From positions 1 to 64,000 of the forward strand of contig NZ_JAMBOG010000004.1 of NCBI RefSeq assembly GCF_023715525.1: DNA of 64,000 nucleotides. Reading direction: 5' to 3'. The DNA comes from Kocuria rosea (GTDB taxonomy: Bacteria; Actinomycetota; Actinomycetes; Actinomycetales; Micrococcaceae). Made by a program: the position numbers and the translations under genes. The notes below the pieces were generated by a model, which did not search any database, was not told the origin of the DNA, and saw nothing but the letters and a program-made list of their open reading frames with translations. This document shows positions 58,306 to 64,000 of the stretch, piece by piece (the first letter of the stretch is position 1; each line of letters starts with the position of its first letter).

Positions 58306-58351
58306 CACGACGGCGGGGCGCCCACCGTGCAGGGGGCACCCCGCCGTCGTG
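58306..58351 (-). terminator. Long hairpin after the atypical SDR gene
   Basis: A 13-bp outer stem (58306-58318 with 58339-58351) extends inward with one mismatch. It lies 16 bases past the stop at 58367. Confidence 0.75.
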
Positions 58352-58366
58352 GGCGGAGCTGCGGGG

Positions 58367-59125
58367 CTACTTCCGGCCGGCCTGCGCGAGGAAGTCGTCG
58401 GCGCCGCCCACGAGCTCGACGTGGCCCGAGGGGACGTCGGCGGTGACCATCCGGGCGACCTCCTGGGCGAACTCCTGGACGGTGTAGAGCTTGCCGGCGG
58501 CCTCGCGGCGCTGCTCGAGCGCGCCGGGGCGGGCCCGGTTGAGCAGGGTCGCGGTCACGGTGCCCTCGATCATGTCGGCGGAGACGACGACGAGGCTCAC
58601 GCCCCGCTCGGCCAGCTCGGGGATGCGGGCGGTGAGGGTGTCCTCGCCGGCGCGCTTGGACCGTGCGACCTGCTCGTACTCGGGCATGGTCTCGACGTCG
58701 TTGATGAAGTGCGCCTGGTGGCTGGTCACGAACACCACGCGCCCGCCCTCGGGCAGGTGCTCCAGCGCCGCCGTGAGCGTGTCGTCCTGGGCGTCGCGGT
58801 TGAGCTTGAGCGCGTAGTCCTCGCCGAGGTCCGTCTCCATGCCGCCGGAGGCGTTGAGCACGAGCACGTCCACCCCGCCGAAGGCCTCCACGGCCTGCGC
58901 GAAGAGGTTGCGCACGTCCTCGGGGCTCGTCATGTCGGCCTGCACGGCGATGGCGCGCCCGCCGGCGGCCTCGATCTCCTTGACGACCTTGTTGGCGCGC
59001 GGCGCCTTCTGCCGGTAGTTGACGACGACGTTGGCGCCCTCGGCGGCCAGCAGCTTCGCGGTGTCGGCGCCGACGCCGCGCGAGGACCCGGTGACGACCG
59101 CGGTCTTGCCTGCGAGTGAACTCAT
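58367..59125 (-). CDS. SDR family oxidoreductase with substituted catalytic Tyr
   Basis: A 252-residue SDR. The NADP loop is intact (VVTGSSRGVGADTA), as is VLNASGGM in place of NNAG and Ser in VTSHQAHF. The active site is odd: the usual Tyr-x3-Lys reads VARSK, so the Tyr position holds Val, while another Tyr sits three residues earlier (EYEQVARSK). The enzyme may use a shifted Tyr or have lost redox activity. It lies 41 bases downstream of FabG on the same strand and may share its transcript. Confidence 0.85.
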   Translation of the reverse strand: MSSLAGKTAVVTGSSRGVGADTAKLLAAEGANVVVNYRQKAPRANKVVKEIEAAGGRAIAVQADMTSPEDVRNLFAQAVEAFGGVDVLVLNASGGMETDLGEDYALKLNRDAQDDTLTAALEHLPEGGRVVFVTSHQAHFINDVETMPEYEQVARSKRAGEDTLTARIPELAERGVSLVVVSADMIEGTVTATLLNRARPGALEQRREAAGKLYTVQEFAQEVARMVTADVPSGHVELVGGADDFLAQAGRK

Positions 59126-59166
59126 GGTGCTCCTTCGGTGGGACGGTTCGGGGAGGTGCGGGCCGG

Positions 59167-59907
59167 TCAGTGGCCCATGCCCAGGCCGCCGTCCACGGGG
59201 ATGACGGCGCCGGAGATGTACTTGGCCTCGTCGGACGCGATCCAGCGCACGACGGAGGCGACCTCCTCGGGCTCGGCGAAGCGGCCGGCCGGGATGGAGG
59301 CGAGGTAGTCCTGCTGGGTGGCCTCGGGCAGCGCGGCGGTCATCTCGGTGTTGATGAAGCCGGGGGCCACGACGTTGGCGGTCACGTTGCGCCCGCCCAG
59401 CTCGCGGGTGATGGAGCGGGCGATGCCGACCAGCCCGGCCTTGGACGCGGCGTAGTTGACCTGGCCGGGCGAGCCGTAGAGACCGACCACGGAGGAGATG
59501 AGCACCACGCGCCCGCGCTTGAGCCGCATGAAGCCCTTGGCGGCCCGCTGCACCACGCGGAACGCGCCGGTGAGGTTGGTGTCGATCACGTCCTGGAAGT
59601 CCTGCTCCTTCATCCGCAGCAGCAGCGTGTCACGGGTGATGCCGGCGTTCGCGACGACGACCTCGACCGGCCCGAACTCGGCCTCCACGGCCTTGTACGC
59701 GGCGTCGATCGACGCGGCGTCGGTGACGTCGGCCCGCACCGCGAAGAACTCCTCGGGGGCCTCGCCGGAGCGGTAGGTGACCGCCACGTTGTCCCCGCCG
59801 TCCTTGAACGCCTGCGCGATGGCCCGCCCGATGCCGCGGTTGCCGCCGGTCACGAGGACGGTGCGGGGGGCCGGGCGGTGCTGCTGGTCTGCCATCACGT
59901 CTGCCAT
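59167..59907 (-). CDS. fabG: 3-oxoacyl-ACP reductase
   Basis: NADPH-dependent reduction of beta-ketoacyl-ACP in fatty acid synthesis. It is 246 residues: VLVTGGNRGIGRAIAQ, ANAGITRDTLLLRMKEQDF, SSVVGLYGSPGQVNYAASKAG (Ser, Tyr and Lys in place, quoted in parts) and the C-terminal YISGAVIPVDGGLGMGH. TRDTLLLRMKE is a FabG hallmark. ATG 59907 has GAAAGG upstream; a second ATG at 59895 is possible. Mycobacterial FabG1 is followed by InhA; here an atypical SDR holds that place. Confidence 0.9.
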   Translation of the reverse strand: MADVMADQQHRPAPRTVLVTGGNRGIGRAIAQAFKDGGDNVAVTYRSGEAPEEFFAVRADVTDAASIDAAYKAVEAEFGPVEVVVANAGITRDTLLLRMKEQDFQDVIDTNLTGAFRVVQRAAKGFMRLKRGRVVLISSVVGLYGSPGQVNYAASKAGLVGIARSITRELGGRNVTANVVAPGFINTEMTAALPEATQQDYLASIPAGRFAEPEEVASVVRWIASDEAKYISGAVIPVDGGLGMGH

Positions 59908-60102
59908 GGGGTTCGGGGCCTTTCGGTCGGGGGTGCGCGGTCGGAGGTGCGCGGTCGAGGGCGCGCCGGCACCGGCCGCGAGGGCCTGCCGGGCGCAGAT
60001 CCACCCCATCGTATCGGCACGCGCGCCGAACCGGCCGGTAGCCGGCGGTCCCTACTCGATGTCGGTGCCGGGTGAGAGAATAGATCGTCTGTTGGGAGGG
60101 AC

Positions 60103-60600
60103 ATGAGCAACCGTTATCTGACGACCGGCGAGGCCGCCGGTCAGGACGAGATCCACTCCATCACGGCCACGGCCGCGCCGCACACCCAGGACATGGGCCA
60201 CCGGATGAAGGTCTACAGCATCCAGATGGCCCTGCGCGTGGTGTGCCTGATCGTCTTCGTGGTGGTCGACAACATCTGGGTCCGCGGGGTCGCCATCGCG
60301 GGCGTCGCGATCCTGCCGTGGATGGCCGTGATGCTCGCCAACAGCGGCGCCGACCGCTCCGCGCGCACCAGCCACTACTACGAGCCACCGGCCGCCCCGG
60401 CCCTGGCGGCGGTCCCCGAGCCCGCCCGTCCGGCCGAGCCCCTGGCCATCGACTTCGTCCTGGAGGGCGAGTTCGTGGCCGGCCACGGGGACGACGACCC
60501 CGCGCGCCCGGCCCCCGGTCCCGCCCCGGCTCCCAGCGGAGGCCCGGCTTCCTCCGCTACTGTCGAGGACGACCCCTACCGGTCCCGAGGAGCCGCCTGA
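60103..60600 (+). CDS. DUF3099 family membrane protein
   Basis: A 165-residue actinobacterial protein. The DUF3099 signature is complete: HSITATAAPHTQDMGHRMKVY, then MALRVVCLIVFVVVDN and GVAIAGVAILPWMAVMLAN (two helices, about residues 40-85). The tail is Pro/Ala-rich and disordered. In actinobacteria it regularly precedes SURF1, as here, with a small zinc-finger-like gene between. Role unknown. ATG 60103 has GGGAGGG upstream. Confidence 0.87.
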   Translation: MSNRYLTTGEAAGQDEIHSITATAAPHTQDMGHRMKVYSIQMALRVVCLIVFVVVDNIWVRGVAIAGVAILPWMAVMLANSGADRSARTSHYYEPPAAPALAAVPEPARPAEPLAIDFVLEGEFVAGHGDDDPARPAPGPAPAPSGGPASSATVEDDPYRSRGAA

Positions 60601-60642
60601 GCCCCGGGACCCCGACCGCACACCTTGAGGAGCACGACCGCC

Positions 60643-60936
60643 GTGGAGTTCGACCTGCTCGGAGCGCTGGCACCGCGAGGAGCCGGCACCACGCCGGCGG
60701 GGCCGGAGACCCCGCAGTGCTCCAGCAAGGGCTGCCGGGCGGACGCCGCCTGGCAGATCCGGTGGAACAACCCGCGGATCCACGCGCCCGAGCGGCGCAA
60801 GGTCTGGCTGGCGTGCCCCGGGCACCGGGAGCAGCTCGAGCAGTTCCTCGGCGCCCGCGGCTTCTGGAAGGACACCGTGCCCCTGACCGGGACCGCCCCG
60901 GACGGTGACGGGGCGGGTCGGGACGGCGCGGCGTGA
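60643..60936 (+). CDS. Small zinc-finger-like actinobacterial protein
   Basis: A 97-residue protein with Cys-x4-Cys (CSSKGC) and, 34 residues on, Cys-x2-His (ACPGH), a plausible treble-clef zinc site. Between them lies IRWNNPRIHAPERRKVW, strongly conserved in relatives that I remember between DUF3099 and SURF1 genes. GTG 60643 has GAGGAG about 11 bases upstream. It overlaps SURF1 as GTGA. Function unknown; the operon suggests oxidase or haem work. Confidence 0.72.
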   Translation: MEFDLLGALAPRGAGTTPAGPETPQCSSKGCRADAAWQIRWNNPRIHAPERRKVWLACPGHREQLEQFLGARGFWKDTVPLTGTAPDGDGAGRDGAA

Positions 60937-61922
60937 GCGCGTACCGTTTCCTGCTCAGCGGACGGTGGATCGGCTGGTTCCTCCTGGCCTGCGCCGCCGC
61001 GGCGGTGGCGGTCTACCTGGGCGGGTGGCAGATGGACCGCAACGACCACCTGGTCGGCGAGAACGGCAAGATCACGCGGAACTACCGGGCCGAGCCGCTG
61101 AGCGGGCCCCCCGCCGCCGCCCAGTTCGCCGACCACGACCCCGCGCTCACGTGGCACCCCGTCCGGCTCACGGGACAGTACCTGCCCGAGGACCAGGTGC
61201 TCGTGCGCAACCGCCCCCAGGACGGGCGCGTGGGCTACGAGGTCCTCGTGCCCTTCCGCACGCAGGACGGGGACGTGGTCGTCCTGGACCGCGGCTGGAT
61301 CCCCACCGGCGCGGCGGCCAACGGCATGCCCGACGAGGTCCCGGCCCCGCCCGCCGGCCAGGTGACCGTCACGGCGCGGCTGCAGCCCGGGGAGCCCGCG
61401 GTGGACCGCGGGGCGCCCGAGGGCCAGATCGCCACCATCCACCTCGAGGAGCTGCAGGAGCGCTGGGGCTACCCCGTCGGCACCGCGGCCTTCGGCGAGG
61501 TCTTCGCCGAGGACCCGGCCCCCGCGGTCTCCCCCGCCCCGGCCCCGGAGCCCGAGACCGGCTCCGGTCCCCACCTGTCCTACTCCCTGCAGTGGTACGC
61601 GTTCGCGGCCCTGTTCTTCGTGGCCTACGGCTACGCGGCCCGTCAGCAGGCCCGCAACGACGAGTGGGACCGGCAGTACGCCGAGGAGATGGAGCGGCAC
61701 CTGTCCCAGTTCTACGACGCGGACGGCCACTACGTCGGGGAGGGCGACGAGGAGCTCGTCCTGCGCCAGATGGAGATGGCCGACGACATGCCCGCGCACC
61801 TGAAGTCCCTGATGCGCCCCCGGCCGCAGCGCCGGCGCGCGCGGGCCACCTGGGAGGACGAGGAGGACGCGCTGCTCGACGCCCTCGAGGAGCGGGACGG
61901 CTCCCTCACCGCCCGGGACTGA
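60933..61922 (+). CDS. SURF1 family cytochrome oxidase assembly protein
   Basis: A 329-residue protein with helix 1 (about 10-30), an external beta domain and helix 2 (about 220-240). Typical motifs: LGGWQMDRNDHLVG, LTWHPVRLTGQYLPEDQVLV (in parts), VGYEVLVPF and VLDRGWIP, then SYSLQWYAFA before helix 2. SURF1 helps put haem a into the oxidase. A 90-residue acidic cytoplasmic tail follows helix 2, longer than in most. GTG 60933 overlaps the previous stop. Confidence 0.9.
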   Translation: MSAYRFLLSGRWIGWFLLACAAAAVAVYLGGWQMDRNDHLVGENGKITRNYRAEPLSGPPAAAQFADHDPALTWHPVRLTGQYLPEDQVLVRNRPQDGRVGYEVLVPFRTQDGDVVVLDRGWIPTGAAANGMPDEVPAPPAGQVTVTARLQPGEPAVDRGAPEGQIATIHLEELQERWGYPVGTAAFGEVFAEDPAPAVSPAPAPEPETGSGPHLSYSLQWYAFAALFFVAYGYAARQQARNDEWDRQYAEEMERHLSQFYDADGHYVGEGDEELVLRQMEMADDMPAHLKSLMRPRPQRRRARATWEDEEDALLDALEERDGSLTARD

Positions 61923-61942
61923 GCACGGTCCCGGGACCGTGC
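61923..61942 (+). terminator. Palindromic hairpin after SURF1
   Basis: A 20-base perfect palindrome starts directly after the SURF1 stop. Confidence 0.7.
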
Positions 61943-61970
61943 CCGCGCGCCGGCGACGGTGGCCGCGGGG

Positions 61971-61976
61971 TAGGCT
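61971..61976 (+). promoter_or_regulatory. Candidate -10 element of the following SDR gene
   Basis: TAGGCT lies 45 bases before the GTG at 62022, leaving room for the GGAGG site. Confidence 0.4.
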
Positions 61977-62021
61977 TCGCCTTCCCGGCGCCCGCCGTCC
62001 CGCCCGCCCTGGAGGCCTCTC

Positions 62022-62928
62022 GTGAGATCGATCGGACGTCCCCGCACCCGCCCCTTCGCCTTCGCCGGCGCCACGGTCGTGCTGACCGGCGCCGCCGGCG
62101 GCATCGGGTCCGCGCTGGCCGGCGCCCTCGCCGACCGGGGCAGCCACCTCGTGCTCCTGGACCGGGACGGACCCGGGCTGCAGGCGCTGGCCGACCGGCT
62201 GCGCGCCGCCCACCCGACGCTGTCCGTGGCCGTGCACGTCGTCGACCTCGCCGACCCGGACGCCACCGTGGCCGTGGGCCGGCGCATCGCCGCGGAGCAC
62301 CCGGACACGACGGCCCTGATCAACAACGCGGGCGTGGCCCTCCTGGGACGCTTCGACGAGGTCACGCTCGAGGAGTACGAGTGGCTGATCGACGTGAACT
62401 TCCGCGCGGTCGTGCGCCTGACCCACACGCTGCTGCCCGTGCTCGCCGCCCACCCGGGAGCGCACCTGGTCAACGTGTCGTCGGTCTTCGGGATCATCGC
62501 CCCGGCCGGACAGACGGCGTACGCGGCGGCCAAGTTCGCCGTGCGCGGCTTCACGGAGAGCCTGCGCCAGGAGCTGGCCCCGCTCGGGGTGGGGGTGACC
62601 ACGGTGTTCCCGGGAGGGGTGCGCACGGGCATCACGCGCGCGGCGCGGATCGGCAGCCACGTGGTGCCCGAGGCCCTGGAGGAGACCCTGCGGCGCTGGG
62701 AGGTGCTGCTGAGCACGGACCCGGCCGTGGTGGCGGAGCGGATCCTGCGCGCCGTGGAGCGGCGGCGGGCCCGGGTGCTCGTCGGGGCGACCGCCACCGT
62801 CCCGGACGCGCTGGTCCGCCTGCTCCCGGTCGGGCACGCCCGCCTGCTGGACCCGGGCTTCGCGCTGTTCGTGGCGCTGGGCCGGCGTCGGACCCGCCGG
62901 GGCCCGGCGCCGGACGCGCCCGGGCGGC

Positions 62929-62945
<17 letters not shown>
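62022..62945 (+). CDS. SDR family oxidoreductase
   Basis: A 307-residue classical SDR: VVLTGAAGGIGSALAGALAD, INNAGVALLGRF, Ser in NVSSVFGI and Tyr/Lys in AYAAAKFAVRG. An extra C-terminal 60 residues end with a hydrophobic and Arg/Pro-rich tail (LDPGFALFVALGRRR), as in SDRs acting on lipids at the membrane. GTG 62022 has GGAGG upstream. The 3' end overlaps the convergent ABC-F gene by 17 bases. Confidence 0.83.

Positions 62946-64000
<1,055 letters not shown>

Overview
The window is about 74% G+C, densely packed and reads as one uninterrupted piece of an actinobacterial chromosome. Clues to the lineage are a class E sortase, a DUF3099 protein, a CtaG/SURF1 oxidase-assembly pair, MatC- and CitM-type transporters, polyphosphate glucokinase, frequent GTG starts with 4-base ATGA/GTGA overlaps, and -10 elements (TAnnnT) placed 6-8 bases before start codons. 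A Micrococcaceae member such as Kocuria is my best guess; this is inference and no rRNA is present. I saw no tRNA, rRNA, CRISPR array, phage or transposase.

Layout. 1-2 kb: the 3' end of a repeat-rich wall protein ending in a LADTG sorting signal, then its likely class E sortase and a small membrane protein. 2-5.4 kb (minus): a transglutaminase / alpha-E / circularly permuted ATP-grasp operon. 5.5-20 kb: a surface-glycan locus. It holds two GT2 enzymes, polyphosphate glucokinase, a UDP-xylose-synthase-like epimerase, two GT9 (heptosyltransferase-like) enzymes, HldE, a GT4-GmhA fusion, another GT, a GT2-GmhB fusion, a NodU-type carbamoyltransferase and a pyruvyltransferase-like protein. Together HldE, GmhA and GmhB form a full sedoheptulose-7-phosphate to ADP-heptose route in a Gram-positive, with two steps fused to glycosyltransferases. 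This is the most interesting system in the window.

20-32 kb: a STAS protein and a Cys-containing small protein, CtaG and DUF2243 membrane proteins, aminopeptidase N, a HIRAN-like membrane protein coupled to a UbiB-family kinase, an aldehyde dehydrogenase, an SDR, a hypothetical protein and an MpaB-family protein. 32-35 kb: a taurine/sulfonate-type ABC transporter. 35-43 kb: a glycosyltransferase, lipoate ligase, L31 type B with a leader hairpin, a 14-bp tandem repeat, a secreted AMIN-like protein, an RNA 2'-O-methyltransferase, a hydrolase, a TauE/SafE permease and an ABC ATPase.

43-48 kb: an enoyl-CoA hydratase / CoA-transferase / MatC carrier module divergent from a GntR regulator, suggesting regulated dicarboxylate use. 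48-53 kb: serB, then a citrate transporter divergent from a CitA/CitB-type two-component system. 53-58 kb: small metabolic genes and an ABC exporter whose ATPase gene is broken by at least five single-base frameshifts. 58-64 kb: an SDR with a substituted catalytic Tyr, FabG, a DUF3099 / zinc-finger / SURF1 operon, another SDR, and the 3' part of an ABC-F ATPase running off the window end. Perfect inverted repeats without T-tracts follow many transcription units and are read as terminators.
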